From contig CATJVQ010000042.1 in NCBI GenBank assembly GCA_949743955.1, positions 1-64,000 of the forward strand: 64,000 nucleotides of DNA, in the 5' to 3' direction. The notes under the pieces were generated by a model that was not told where the DNA came from, searched no databases, and was given only the letters and a program-made list of their open reading frames with translations. Each line of letters begins with the position of its first letter. The stretch's first letter is position 1. Origin of the DNA: an uncultured Oscillospiraceae bacterium (GTDB lineage Bacteria > Bacillota > Clostridia > Oscillospirales > Ruminococcaceae). The position numbers and the translations under genes were made by a program. Below are positions 35,329 to 44,721 of this stretch, in pieces.

Positions 35329-36471
35329 TTACAGCATACTCACAATTTCCTGATAAATGCGCTCTGTCGCATCGGCAATCGCCAGTTTTGCGGCGTTTGC
35401 GGAGAGCGCGCGCAGCTTTTCCGGATGCTCAAGAAAATCCCCGATAATCCCACACAGCTTCTCTCCGGTGACATCTTTCTCCTCTATCACAATCGCCGCC
35501 CCCTGATTCTGGAGCACCATGGCGTTATGATACTGGTGATTCTCCGCCACATTCGGCGACGGAATCAGAATAGAAGCCCGCCCGGCAGCCTCCAGTTCGC
35601 TGAGCGTCATCGCGCCCGCGCGGCAGATCACCAAATCGCTCGCAGCAAGGCACCGCGGCATATCGTTGATGTATTCGCGGATATCCAGCCAAGGAACATT
35701 CTTCCACTCCACGCCGCGTTCGCGCAGAAGCTCCGGCAATAGATCCGTGCCGTACTGCCCGGTCGCGTGGATGTGGTGAATCTGCCCCCCCTTCACGTGC
35801 CAGCGGATGATGTCGGCCACCGCCTCATTGATCCGCTGTGCGCCCAGACTGCCGCCGAATGTCAGGAGTACCAAGCGGCCCTGCGCGATGTGGAGCTGGC
35901 GCCGGCTTTCCTCCCTGTCCGCGAAGAGGACCTCCTCCCGCACGGGGTTCCCCGTCACGACAAAGCTGCATTTGCCGCCCTCGAGATACTTCTGCGCTTC
36001 GGGCACGGCAAGCAGCACCTTGTCCACATAGCGCGCAAGGAGCTTGGTGGTGACTCCCGGGAACGCATTGGACTCATGTGTCACGGTGGGGAAGCCCATC
36101 TTCGCCGCCGTGCGCAGCACCGGCCCGCTCACGTACCCGCCCGTACCGACGACAGCGTCGGGATCAAAGCCTTTCAAGATGCGCCTGGCTGTCCCCGACG
36201 AGCGCAGCATACAGCTCACCGCCGAAACATTGTGTACGATGGCGCGCGGCGAAAACGAGCGGTAAAACCCTTTGATAACGATCGGGATAAACGGATACCC
36301 CGCCCTCGGTACCAGACGCGCCTCCATACCGTGCGGATTGCCGGCAAAGCGGATATCCGCATCCGGATGCCGCTTTTTGACCGCGTCCGCAACAGCGAGC
36401 GCCGGGTTAATGTGCCCGCCCGTGCCGCCGCAGGCAAAAAGCAGCTTCAGCCGGCCCGACTTCAGCTCCAA
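35329..36471 (-). CDS. murG: UDP-N-acetylglucosamine transferase MurG
   Basis: Adds GlcNAc to lipid I on the inner face of the membrane, giving lipid II. The 380 residues show the N-terminal Gly loop ACGGTGGHINPALAVAD, HESNAFPGVTTKLL, TGNPVR, and the UDP-GlcNAc region FGGSLGAQRIN then GAMTLSELEAAG. The start is TTG at 36471 because AGGAGG lies nine bases upstream; the preceding frame is within ftsW. Gap to ftsW is 14 bases. Confidence 0.96.
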   Translation of the reverse strand: MELKSGRLKLLFACGGTGGHINPALAVADAVKKRHPDADIRFAGNPHGMEARLVPRAGYPFIPIVIKGFYRSFSPRAIVHNVSAVSCMLRSSGTARRILKGFDPDAVVGTGGYVSGPVLRTAAKMGFPTVTHESNAFPGVTTKLLARYVDKVLLAVPEAQKYLEGGKCSFVVTGNPVREEVLFADREESRRQLHIAQGRLVLLTFGGSLGAQRINEAVADIIRWHVKGGQIHHIHATGQYGTDLLPELLRERGVEWKNVPWLDIREYINDMPRCLAASDLVICRAGAMTLSELEAAGRASILIPSPNVAENHQYHNAMVLQNQGAAIVIEEKDVTGEKLCGIIGDFLEHPEKLRALSANAAKLAIADATERIYQEIVSML

Positions 36472-36485
36472 TTCCCTCACCCCTC

Positions 36486-37703
36486 CTATTCCTTGATAAC
36501 CGCGCTCTGGCGCGAAACGGAGAGTACCACGCCCATCTCGCCGAGCAGCATCATCAGCGATGTACCGCCATAGGAGAAGAAGGGCAAAGAGATCCCCGTA
36601 TTCGGAATGGTGTTCGTTACCACGGCGATATTGAGAAACGCCTGGAGCCCCACCTGCGCCGTCAGCCCAACGGCCAGCAGCATGCCGAAGCGATCCTTTG
36701 CCCGCCCGGCGATAACAAATCCCCGCCAAATCAGGAGCGCAAACAAAACGACAATAATCGAGGCCCCGACAAACCCGAGTTCCTCCCCCACAATGGAAAA
36801 TACGAAATCATTTTGCACCTCGGGAAGGTAGAGATATTTCTGCCTCGAATTGCCGATCCCAACCCCCAAAAGTCCGCCTGAGCCGATGGCATAGAGGGAC
36901 TGGAGTGTCTGGAAGCCCTTGTTGAGCGGATCGAGTTCCGGATGCAGCCAGTACGTGATACGGTCGCTCGAATAGCCGATAAGGCCGGAAAACACAATCA
37001 CAACAATTCCCAGTACCCCCGCGACACCTGCCATAACAAACCACTTAAGATCCACCCCGGCCACAATCATCATGATAGCACCGATGGCAAAGACCAGTAC
37101 CGTCGCCGACAGATGCGGCTCCAATACCAGCAGCACGCCGATAATCCCCAGTACCACACCGTAGGGCAGGATGCCGTAGCGGAACGAACCAAGGCGCTGG
37201 TAGTTCTGCGAGAGCATATGCGCAAACAGCACCACCACGGCAAACTTTGCGATCTCCGAGGGCTGGAACGAAATGATCTCCCCGATACGGATCCAGCGGT
37301 GGAAGCCGTCCTCATTAGCGGGCAGAAGGCGTACGAGGACCAGAAGTCCCAGACTGCCTCCCATCAGCAGAAGTGACAGACTCTGAAAGTGGTGGTAATC
37401 GAAAAATGCCGCAATAAACATGGCGATCGTCCCCATGACGGCGAAGGTGAGCTGACGGGAAATATAATACAGCGAATCTCCTCGCTGATAGTAATAGGCG
37501 TTGGCGTAGCTGGCCGAAAAGAGCATCACCAGCCCGATGGTGAGCAGCAGGAGCACCAGAAGCAGAAACACCACGTCGATGCGCCCTGTCTTAATCCGCA
37601 CACGCCGCACAACGCCTGCGTCTGAACGTAACATTCTTTCAGAATGTTGCATTCGTGCCGGGCGTATACGCCCCGCCTTGGAAGCCTTGGCCAAGACGGG
37701 CAC
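36486..37703 (-). CDS. ftsW: Peptidoglycan glycosyltransferase FtsW (SEDS family)
   Basis: Polymerises lipid II at the septum together with its partner PBP. About ten membrane helices over 405 residues. SEDS features are GIGNSRQKYLYLPEVQNDFVFSIVGEELGFVG and the C-terminal TGISLPFFSYGGTSL. A 40-residue charged start is unusual in length. GTG at 37703 follows GGAGG closely, but a start further in cannot be excluded. It lies between mraY and murG, with murD missing from the usual site between mraY and ftsW. Confidence 0.94.
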   Translation of the reverse strand: MPVLAKASKAGRIRPARMQHSERMLRSDAGVVRRVRIKTGRIDVVFLLLVLLLLTIGLVMLFSASYANAYYYQRGDSLYYISRQLTFAVMGTIAMFIAAFFDYHHFQSLSLLLMGGSLGLLVLVRLLPANEDGFHRWIRIGEIISFQPSEIAKFAVVVLFAHMLSQNYQRLGSFRYGILPYGVVLGIIGVLLVLEPHLSATVLVFAIGAIMMIVAGVDLKWFVMAGVAGVLGIVVIVFSGLIGYSSDRITYWLHPELDPLNKGFQTLQSLYAIGSGGLLGVGIGNSRQKYLYLPEVQNDFVFSIVGEELGFVGASIIVVLFALLIWRGFVIAGRAKDRFGMLLAVGLTAQVGLQAFLNIAVVTNTIPNTGISLPFFSYGGTSLMMLLGEMGVVLSVSRQSAVIKE

Positions 37704-37725
37704 CTCCCTCCCTGTTTGTTTTTGT

Positions 37726-38721
37726 TCAGAGCATCGTCACGCTCCACAGGCCGATAACACAGCCGGCCAGTGTCACCAGCGAGAAAACCGCCACTATCTT
37801 TTTCTCGCTCCATCCACCCATCTCGAAGTGGTGATGGATGGGCGCCATCCTGAACACCCGCTTATGTGTAAGCTTATAACAGCCGATCTGGATGATGTCC
37901 GACATTGTTTCCACAACATAGATGATGCCGAAGAAGACGAGCAGCATCGGCTGCCCGAGCCCGAAGGCCAGCGCCACAACCATCCCGCCCAAGAAGAGCG
38001 AGCCCGTGTCCCCCATAAAGACCTTCGCCGGATGTGCATTCCAGAGCAGGAAGCCGAGGCATCCACCGGCGAGAGCCGTCGCCAGCAGGCCCAATTCCGG
38101 CTCCATCAGGAGAGCGCTCACGAGCATAAAGCCGATGGCGACTACAAACGTCACGGAGGCATCCAGCCCGTCGATACCGTCGGTCAGGTTGACGGCGTTA
38201 TCCGTCCCCACGATGACGAACAGCGCGAACGGATAGTACCACAGCCCCATGTCGATCTGCCCCAGAAATGGGATGGGGACAATCGTGGAGGTATTGCCCA
38301 TCAGATACAGCCCTATCAGATACAGCGCCGCGATAACCACCTGCATGATGCTCTTCGTCCGCGCCCGCAGACCCAGATTACGCTTTTTGACAATGCTGAT
38401 ATAATCGTCCAGAAAACCCACAAAGCCGAAGGCCAGCGCCATAAAAAGGCCCAGAAAATAGCGGTTCAGGGCACCGGTCTGCCCCCCCACGCCGATGTGG
38501 AGCATACATCCCCCCGTCACCGCCGCAGCCGTGATGCCGGCAATGAACATGATACCGCCCATAGTGGGCGTCCCGCTTTTATTTTTATGCCATACAGGGC
38601 CTATCTCCTTGATATTCTGCCCAAAGTGGATGCGCCGCAGCATGGGGATCATCCACGCGCCCAGCACCGCCGTGACGCCGAACGAAACGGCCGCCGTGGC
38701 CAGGGTTGCCGCTGTATTCAT
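37726..38721 (-). CDS. mraY: Phospho-N-acetylmuramoyl-pentapeptide transferase
   Basis: Makes lipid I by transferring phospho-MurNAc-pentapeptide to undecaprenyl phosphate. The 331 residues contain ten membrane helices, the cytosolic KNKSGTPTMGGIMF, FLDDYISIVKKRNLGL with the Asp-Asp pair, NLTDGIDGLD, the NAHPAKVFMGDTGSL loop and the His-rich MAPIHHHFE. All are hallmark active-site segments. GAGAGAGGA lies before the ATG. Confidence 0.97.
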   Translation of the reverse strand: MNTAATLATAAVSFGVTAVLGAWMIPMLRRIHFGQNIKEIGPVWHKNKSGTPTMGGIMFIAGITAAAVTGGCMLHIGVGGQTGALNRYFLGLFMALAFGFVGFLDDYISIVKKRNLGLRARTKSIMQVVIAALYLIGLYLMGNTSTIVPIPFLGQIDMGLWYYPFALFVIVGTDNAVNLTDGIDGLDASVTFVVAIGFMLVSALLMEPELGLLATALAGGCLGFLLWNAHPAKVFMGDTGSLFLGGMVVALAFGLGQPMLLVFFGIIYVVETMSDIIQIGCYKLTHKRVFRMAPIHHHFEMGGWSEKKIVAVFSLVTLAGCVIGLWSVTML

Positions 38722-38739
38722 TCCGGTTCCTCTCTCCCT

Positions 38740-40116
38740 TTATGTCGTCTGTTCCAGCGCCCGGTAAAGCGCCCGCACGCTCTCCTCCAGCTTTACTCCG
38801 CGGCTGGCCTTGAACCATACCGCATCGCCGGGGCGCACCAGTCCGGCGAGAAATGCGTCCAATTCCCCTTTCGAAGCGAACGCCGCCGCCTGCGAAAGTC
38901 CCTCCACCCGCGCGGCGGACGCCATCTCCCCGGCGTACTCTCCCACACAGCAGAGGACGTCTATCCCCAGCCGTGCGGCGGCTTCCCCCGCCTGGCGGTG
39001 CGCTTCCCGGGCCGTATCGCCCAGCTCCAGCATATCCCCCAGCACGGCAATGCGCCGCCCCGGCACGGACTGTTCAGAAAATGTCCGCAGTGCGGCGAGC
39101 ATCGAGTCGGGGGACGCGTTGTAGCAGTCCTCTGTCACACTGACGCCTCCGCAGTCGACCCTTTTTTGCCGCATCCCGCTCGGCTCATAGGCGGCCAGCC
39201 CGCGGAGAATCTCCTCCGGGAAAAGGCCCGCCTCCCGCCCCACGGCAAAGGCCGCGAGCGCGTCCAAGACATTGTGCCGCCCGGGCACCGGCAGATACGC
39301 CGGGTACTCCTCCCCGTCCGCCTCGATAACAAACCGGGTTCCGTTCCCCTCACCGAGGAGATCTTTCGCACGTACCTGTACCTGCGGAGCGTCAATGCCA
39401 TAGCGAATTATGCGCGCCTGCCCCGCCTGCCGGACCTCCCCCAGCAGGTCGTTGTCCGCGCAGAGGATGAGCGGCGCCCCCGGACGCAGCGCCGAGGCCA
39501 GCTCCAGCTTGGCGCGCAGGATGTTTTCCCGCGAACCCAAGCGCTCAATATGCGATGTCCCCACCCAGGTGATGACGCCGATATCCGGCAGCGCCGCCTG
39601 CGCGAGCTTCTCCACATCACCGGGAGCGGTCATCCCCATCTCGATGACGAGGGCCTCCGTCTCCTTTGTAATCTCGCACAGCGCCGCCGGGACACCTATC
39701 TCATTATTGCGGTTGCCGGGGGTTTTCAGTGTCCTCCAGCGCTCGGAGAGCACACAGGCGATGAGATCCTTTGTCGTCGTCTTGCCGACACTCCCCGTCA
39801 CGCCCACGCACAGCGGGGAAAACTGCCGCCGGTACGCCCCCGCTAGGCGGATATTGGCGTCCATCGTATTGTCCACGCGGAACACCCGCACCGGATCCAC
39901 GCCCTCGACGGACTTGTGCGCCACGACATAGGCCGCTCCTCCGGCAATGGCCTTCGCCGCGAAATCGTGTCCGTCAAAGCGTTCCCCTTCGATGCACACA
40001 AACAGGCATCCCGGTTCCACCTCACGAGAATCGGTCGAGATTTTTGTCACCGTCCCTGTATCCGCACAGTCTATTCCAATGGACCGCGCCAGCGTCCTCA
40101 CTGCAATCGGCTCCAA
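38740..40116 (-). CDS. murF: UDP-N-acetylmuramoyl-tripeptide--D-alanyl-D-alanine ligase
   Basis: Adds D-Ala-D-Ala to the UDP-MurNAc-tripeptide, cytoplasmic, 458 residues. The P-loop GVTGSVGKTTTKDL is near 108-121. GNRNNEIGVP, then VITWVGTSHIERLGSRENI, and the C-terminal DCYNASPDSMLAAL are family signatures. The start is TTG after GGGGGAAC. A separate promoter lies just upstream (40150-40178). Confidence 0.95.
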   Translation of the reverse strand: MEPIAVRTLARSIGIDCADTGTVTKISTDSREVEPGCLFVCIEGERFDGHDFAAKAIAGGAAYVVAHKSVEGVDPVRVFRVDNTMDANIRLAGAYRRQFSPLCVGVTGSVGKTTTKDLIACVLSERWRTLKTPGNRNNEIGVPAALCEITKETEALVIEMGMTAPGDVEKLAQAALPDIGVITWVGTSHIERLGSRENILRAKLELASALRPGAPLILCADNDLLGEVRQAGQARIIRYGIDAPQVQVRAKDLLGEGNGTRFVIEADGEEYPAYLPVPGRHNVLDALAAFAVGREAGLFPEEILRGLAAYEPSGMRQKRVDCGGVSVTEDCYNASPDSMLAALRTFSEQSVPGRRIAVLGDMLELGDTAREAHRQAGEAAARLGIDVLCCVGEYAGEMASAARVEGLSQAAAFASKGELDAFLAGLVRPGDAVWFKASRGVKLEESVRALYRALEQTT

Positions 40117-40149
40117 GCTGTTCCCCCCTGTGTTTTGTCCGGTTCTTCT

Positions 40150-40178
40150 ATTTTATCCGTTCTTCCCGCCGGATGCAA
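40150..40178 (-). promoter_or_regulatory. Possible internal promoter in front of murF
   Basis: Minus-strand TTGCAT (40178-40173), a 17-base spacer and TAAAAT (40155-40150) in the 88-base gap between murE and murF, the largest AT-rich gap in this half of the cluster. Confidence 0.5.
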
Positions 40179-40204
40179 CCATTCTTTATCAATTCGAAGT
40201 GGAA

Positions 40205-41668
40205 TTATATGGTATCCTGCTCCCGGAGCTTTTCTAAGATCTCCTGCACGATAAAACGCTCGTCAAAAAAGATGGTTCCATAGCGGAGCACCTGATAGTC
40301 CTCGTGCCCCTTGCCCAGAAGGAGCAGCGTATCGTTCTCCTTCCCCTGCTCGATGGCAAAACGGATGGCATCATATCGATCCTCGATCACCTTCACCGGC
40401 GTCCGACTCCCTTCGAAGCCGGGCATAGCATCCTCGATAATCTGCGCCGGAGGCTCCGAACGCGGATTGTCGCTCGTGAGGATCACGAGATCGCTGTGCC
40501 GAGCCGCGGCGCGCGCCATCTCCGGGCGCTTTGTCCGGTCGCGCTCCCCGGGGCAGCCGAACAGCGCCACCACACGTCCGGGAGCGAAGGCCCGCACCGT
40601 GCGCAGGACGTTTTCTATCTCCTCCGGCGCGTGCGCAAAGTCCCGGATGATGGTGAACGGCACATCGGCCGCAATGCGTTCCATACGCCCGCATACGCCC
40701 CGGCTCTCGCACAGTCCGCGCGCCGCATCGGAAAAATCCATCCCCAGCCCGGCGGCGCACGCAAGGGCACACAGAGCGTTGCTGACCGAGTACATCCCCG
40801 GTGTAGGAATATGCACCCGCTCGAGGCGGCTCCCGCTGACGACGACAAACCGGCTTCCCTCGGGGGAGAAGCTCACGGAATGCGCCGTAAAATCCGCCGC
40901 CGCATCGCTGACGGAGACCGTCGTCACCGGGCAGGGGATCTCCGTGCGCAGCCGGCGGCTGTATTCGTCGTCGATCACGATGACCGCACGTTCCGCCATC
41001 GAAAAGAGGGATCGCTTGGCTTCATAATAATTTTCCATCGTTTCATGGTAATCCAGATGCTCGTGGGAAAGATTTGTAAACGCTGCGGCTTCGAAATGAA
41101 GCCCATCTAAACGGCGCTGTTCGAGCGCCTGGGAGCTGGCCTCCATCACCACATACTCCACTCCCGCCGCACGCATCCGCGCAAGCATCGCGTAAAGCTG
41201 GGAGGGGTCGGGCGTGGTGTAGCGGGCGGGGATGACCATATCGCCTATTTCCCCCTGAATCGTGCCGATAAGCCCCACCTTCTTCCCCGCCGCGCGCAGG
41301 ATGTCGCGGATAAGGCAGGTGACAGTCGTTTTTCCGCTCGTCCCCGTCACGGCGACGAGACGCAGCGCCCGCTGCGGATTATCATACAGATTCCGGCACA
41401 GGGCCGCCCAGGCCGCGCGCGTATCCTCAACCAGAATCTGGCCCGGTACGCCGCTGTCCTGCTCGCACACGACGGCTACAGCCCCCGCCTCTGCCGCCTG
41501 CCGGGCGAAGCGGTGTCCGTCGCTGTGGCGGCCGCGGATGCAGACGAACACATCCCCTTCGCCGACAGCGCGGCTGTCCGTCTGCACACCGCGGATTTCC
41601 TTCTCCCAAATGTCCCCGTCCAGGCTGTTCCGGTACGGGATGGACCCCATCAGGCTGCGAAGATTCAT
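40205..41668 (-). CDS. murE: UDP-N-acetylmuramoyl-L-alanyl-D-glutamate--2,6-diaminopimelate ligase
   Basis: Adds the third residue of the peptidoglycan stem peptide. The 487 residues have GTSGKTT at 109-115, the carbamylated-lysine region with HLDYHETMENYYEAK, and DNPR at 400-403. In characterised MurE enzymes DNPR accompanies meso-diaminopimelate specificity, while lysine-adding enzymes differ there, so mDAP is predicted. GAGGAG lies upstream of the ATG. Confidence 0.95.
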   Translation of the reverse strand: MNLRSLMGSIPYRNSLDGDIWEKEIRGVQTDSRAVGEGDVFVCIRGRHSDGHRFARQAAEAGAVAVVCEQDSGVPGQILVEDTRAAWAALCRNLYDNPQRALRLVAVTGTSGKTTVTCLIRDILRAAGKKVGLIGTIQGEIGDMVIPARYTTPDPSQLYAMLARMRAAGVEYVVMEASSQALEQRRLDGLHFEAAAFTNLSHEHLDYHETMENYYEAKRSLFSMAERAVIVIDDEYSRRLRTEIPCPVTTVSVSDAAADFTAHSVSFSPEGSRFVVVSGSRLERVHIPTPGMYSVSNALCALACAAGLGMDFSDAARGLCESRGVCGRMERIAADVPFTIIRDFAHAPEEIENVLRTVRAFAPGRVVALFGCPGERDRTKRPEMARAAARHSDLVILTSDNPRSEPPAQIIEDAMPGFEGSRTPVKVIEDRYDAIRFAIEQGKENDTLLLLGKGHEDYQVLRYGTIFFDERFIVQEILEKLREQDTI

Positions 41669-41743
41669 CTCCTGTTCCTCTCCTCTGCCGGTTTTTTATA
41701 GAGATTTCTGAATAGACCGCTTCGCTTTCATCAAGGATGGGCA

Positions 41744-44116
41744 TCAGTACTGTGTGGTCGCGATCCCGTCCAAATCAGGGACCACGCAGTCAACAGTGAC
41801 CACTGTACCCACCTCGCGCAGCGTGCCTGCCTCGGGTGACTGGCGGATAGCCACACAGCCGCTGCCCGTCGTTCCTGTCAGGCGAAGGTTGAAGCCCGCC
41901 TCGCTGATACGTGCATTGATATTGGATTTCCCCTGGCCGACGACATTGGGCACCTCGACCATATCGGGCTTGGTATCCTCGGTATAGACTAAGAGCGTAA
42001 CGTCCTTCGGCACCGGGGAGGACGGTGTGGGCACCTGCTTGAGCACTGTCTCACCCGAACCGATGACTTTCATGGAGAAGCCCTGCCCCTCAAGGAGTTT
42101 TCCCGCTTCTTCCGTCGTTAAACCGATGACGTTCGGCGCAGGGACATCGCGGTTAATCTGCTCCTCCTCCGTGTACTTTGGCTCCACGCCCATATAGGGT
42201 AGCACATCCTCAAGGATGTACTTGACCACCGGGGCGGCCGCGGTCGAACCCATGATGTCGGGGACCTCCGGCGTATCGAGCACGATGAGGACAGCGATCT
42301 GCGGATCGTCCATCGGGGCCACGCCCACGAAGGAGAGAACATGCTCCTCCATCTCGCCGGGTTCGACACGCTTATCCGTCTTTTCGGCGGTGCCGGTCTT
42401 CCCGCCCAGATGATAACCGGCGATATACGCGCTGCGTCCGGAACCGTCCTCATCCGCGACAACGCTCTCCATGATTTCGCACATGGTCTGGCTGGTCTCC
42501 TGTGAGATCACCTGCCGGCGGATCTCCGGCTCCACCGCGCTGACGACGCTGCCGTCGGAATCAACGACCTGTTTGACCACATGCGGTGTCACAAGATTGC
42601 CGCCGTTGACCACGGCGCAGACAGCGGTCAGCATCTGGATAGCGGTGATTTTAAACGTCTGCCCGAACGACGAAGAGGACAGGCTGATGATGCTGTTGGT
42701 TATATCGTCGTATGTATGATAGATGCTGGCTGATTCGCCGGGCAGGTCGATGCCGGTACCCGCCGTGAGGCCGAAGGCGTCGAAATAATCATAGAACGCT
42801 TCCCCTCCTAAGCGCTGGCCGATACGCACGAAAGCCGGGTTGCAGGAGTGGCGGATGGTGGCGGCGAAGGACTGGTTACCGTGCCCTATTTCCTTCCAGC
42901 AGCCGTAGTCCGTGTCAAGAACGGTGATGGATCCATAGCAGTCAAAGTAATCCCCGAGACCGACAGCGCCCGTATCGAGCGCGGCGGCCGCGGTGACGAG
43001 CTTGAATACCGATCCCGGTTCATACGGGTCCGATATGGCCTTGTTGCGCCACTGCTGGTTCTGTTCCGCGCCGAACGCCTCCAGATAGGCCTCCGTATCT
43101 GTCCCGCCGGATTCGAGTGCTATCTTCTGCAGGCGCTGGACCGCTGTCTCCCGGGCTCTCTGCCCCTTTTCCCCTTCTTCGCTGTCGAGCAGGACAGTCT
43201 CATCGTCGGATTCGGATCCGTCGTAAATCTTTTTAAAGTTGTTCGGATCAAAGTCGGGTTTTGTCGCCATGGCGAGGACTTCACCCGTGTTCACATCCAT
43301 GGCGATCCCAACCGCCCGGTTATGCACCTTGTTCTCCACCACGGCTGTCTCCAGATGCTTCTCCAGATAGTGCTGAATCGTCTCGTCGATGGAGAGCAGA
43401 AGCGTCTTGCCGTTCTCCGCCTCGTGGTGGTAGGTGTTGAAGCGGAAGGGCATCTCGGTGTTGCGGGCTGTCTTGGCCGAAACGTCCAGCCCCGGCGTGC
43501 CGGAGAGGATTTTGTTATACCGGCTCTCCAGTCCCGTGCCGCCGACACCCTCGTCGTTGACAAAGCCGAGCACAGTGGAGGCCAGTGTGCCATAGGGGTA
43601 ATAGCGCTTGGTGTTTTCGCTCATCGTAATCGAGCGGATATTGCGCTTGAGCGGGTTATTTTCCGCACCGAGGAAGGTGTTGATTTTCTCCTGTACCGGC
43701 TTTTCCACCCGCCGGGCCAGGACAACATACTGCGTGTTCTTTTTGAGGCATTTGTCTCGGATGACCGTGCGGTCCTCACCTAAGATTTCACTCAGTCCGT
43801 CGGCAATGACATCCACCTCATAGAGGCCCGTATTCGGATCCGGCTCCGATTTGATGTTCTTCGGATTCACGATAACATCCCACACCGAGGCGGAGACAGC
43901 GAGTGTCTTGCCGCTGGAATCCCGGATTTCCCCTCTGTCGGCATTGATGGTCAGCGACGCCATCTGCTGATCGATTGCCTTGCGCTGATATTCCTCGCCG
44001 CGCACGAGCTGGATATGAAAAAGCTGATAGATCAGCGCCGCGCTGCCGCCGATAGTAAAACACAGCATCATCACCATCATGCGCACACGCATTTTATTAT
44101 TTGGAGCAACTGCCAA
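41744..44116 (-). CDS. Penicillin-binding transpeptidase with PASTA domains (PBP2B/SpoVD-like)
   Basis: Class B transpeptidase that cross-links septal or spore peptidoglycan with an SEDS partner. The 790 residues have a membrane anchor (about 12-32), the dimerisation domain, then the transpeptidase domain with SVFK (Ser369, Lys372), SCN (424-426) and KTGT (573-576). Two PASTA domains follow (about 655-712 and 717-777). Between ATKPDFDPNNF and the SxxK box there is an insertion of about 60 polar residues (GSESDDETVLLDSEEGEKGQ). Whether it is the vegetative ftsI equivalent or SpoVD cannot be decided; its place in the cluster favours the division role. Start TTG after GGGGGAAA. Confidence 0.94.
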   Translation of the reverse strand: MAVAPNNKMRVRMMVMMLCFTIGGSAALIYQLFHIQLVRGEEYQRKAIDQQMASLTINADRGEIRDSSGKTLAVSASVWDVIVNPKNIKSEPDPNTGLYEVDVIADGLSEILGEDRTVIRDKCLKKNTQYVVLARRVEKPVQEKINTFLGAENNPLKRNIRSITMSENTKRYYPYGTLASTVLGFVNDEGVGGTGLESRYNKILSGTPGLDVSAKTARNTEMPFRFNTYHHEAENGKTLLLSIDETIQHYLEKHLETAVVENKVHNRAVGIAMDVNTGEVLAMATKPDFDPNNFKKIYDGSESDDETVLLDSEEGEKGQRARETAVQRLQKIALESGGTDTEAYLEAFGAEQNQQWRNKAISDPYEPGSVFKLVTAAAALDTGAVGLGDYFDCYGSITVLDTDYGCWKEIGHGNQSFAATIRHSCNPAFVRIGQRLGGEAFYDYFDAFGLTAGTGIDLPGESASIYHTYDDITNSIISLSSSSFGQTFKITAIQMLTAVCAVVNGGNLVTPHVVKQVVDSDGSVVSAVEPEIRRQVISQETSQTMCEIMESVVADEDGSGRSAYIAGYHLGGKTGTAEKTDKRVEPGEMEEHVLSFVGVAPMDDPQIAVLIVLDTPEVPDIMGSTAAAPVVKYILEDVLPYMGVEPKYTEEEQINRDVPAPNVIGLTTEEAGKLLEGQGFSMKVIGSGETVLKQVPTPSSPVPKDVTLLVYTEDTKPDMVEVPNVVGQGKSNINARISEAGFNLRLTGTTGSGCVAIRQSPEAGTLREVGTVVTVDCVVPDLDGIATTQY

Positions 44117-44179
44117 TGCCTTTCCCCCTGTTCTATTGTCATTCTACAAAATTCTGCAAAGCCCATATAAACAATGAAA

Positions 44180-44204
44180 GAGCTAAGAAAGGATTTCTTA
44201 ACTC
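44180..44204 (-). terminator. AT-rich hairpin between ftsL and the PBP gene
   Basis: Eleven-base arms GAGTTAAGAAA / TTTCTTAGCTC with one mismatch and a three-base loop, followed by TCTTTCATTG. It could partly reduce readthrough; weak evidence. Confidence 0.35.
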
Positions 44205-44222
44205 CCGCATTCCTATCTATAT

Positions 44223-44705
44223 TTATCGGATTCTGATGTATTCCAGAAACGATCGGATATACAGCTCCAGCTTTTCTGCGGCCGACGGCTCCTGCTCCAC
44301 ACCGGAGAGTGTGATCTCATCGGACTGCTCCATGTTGACGTATTCCACCTGATACGCCTGCATCTTGGCCATGCCCAATTCCTTGGCGCGGTCCTCCACG
44401 CCGCGCAGGGAAACCTTGCTCTCCAATTCCGCCCGCAGGCGCGTATTTTCACTGACCAGCGCTTGATAGTTGGCTTTCTGGTCGCTGATCTGCGCGGTCA
44501 GCTCGGTGAGCTGGGAACGGGAATAAAGCATCACGCAGATAACCGCCACCACAACCAGGACAGAGGAAATCATCCGCACGACCGACATCTGGTCACGCTT
44601 CTTGTACTTTGGGTTGGAAACGACACTCAGTACCGGGCGAGTCTGTACCTTTTTTTCTTCGAACAGTTCAAAGTCGTATGCTACATTTACTGGTCCAGAT
44701 GGCAA
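44223..44705 (-). CDS. ftsL: Cell division protein FtsL
   Basis: A 160-residue bitopic protein with a cytoplasmic head, one membrane helix (about 45-62) and an extracytoplasmic coiled coil (about 65-105, LTELTAQISDQKANYQALVS). It ends in RAKELGMAKMQAYQVEYV, which is typical of the FtsL/DivIC group. It recruits FtsQ and FtsW. Its identity rests on topology and place between rsmH and the PBP gene. Confidence 0.88.
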   Translation of the reverse strand: MPSGPVNVAYDFELFEEKKVQTRPVLSVVSNPKYKKRDQMSVVRMISSVLVVVAVICVMLYSRSQLTELTAQISDQKANYQALVSENTRLRAELESKVSLRGVEDRAKELGMAKMQAYQVEYVNMEQSDEITLSGVEQEPSAAEKLELYIRSFLEYIRIR

Positions 44706-44721
44706 GGTCCCTCACTCTCCT

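Noticed and set aside
37537-39846. 769-codon open frame on the plus strand opposite ftsW, mraY and murF
   Set aside because: It is antisense to three clear essential genes, has no ribosome site, and its composition (His, Arg, Gln, Pro rich) is that of a GC-rich shadow frame.
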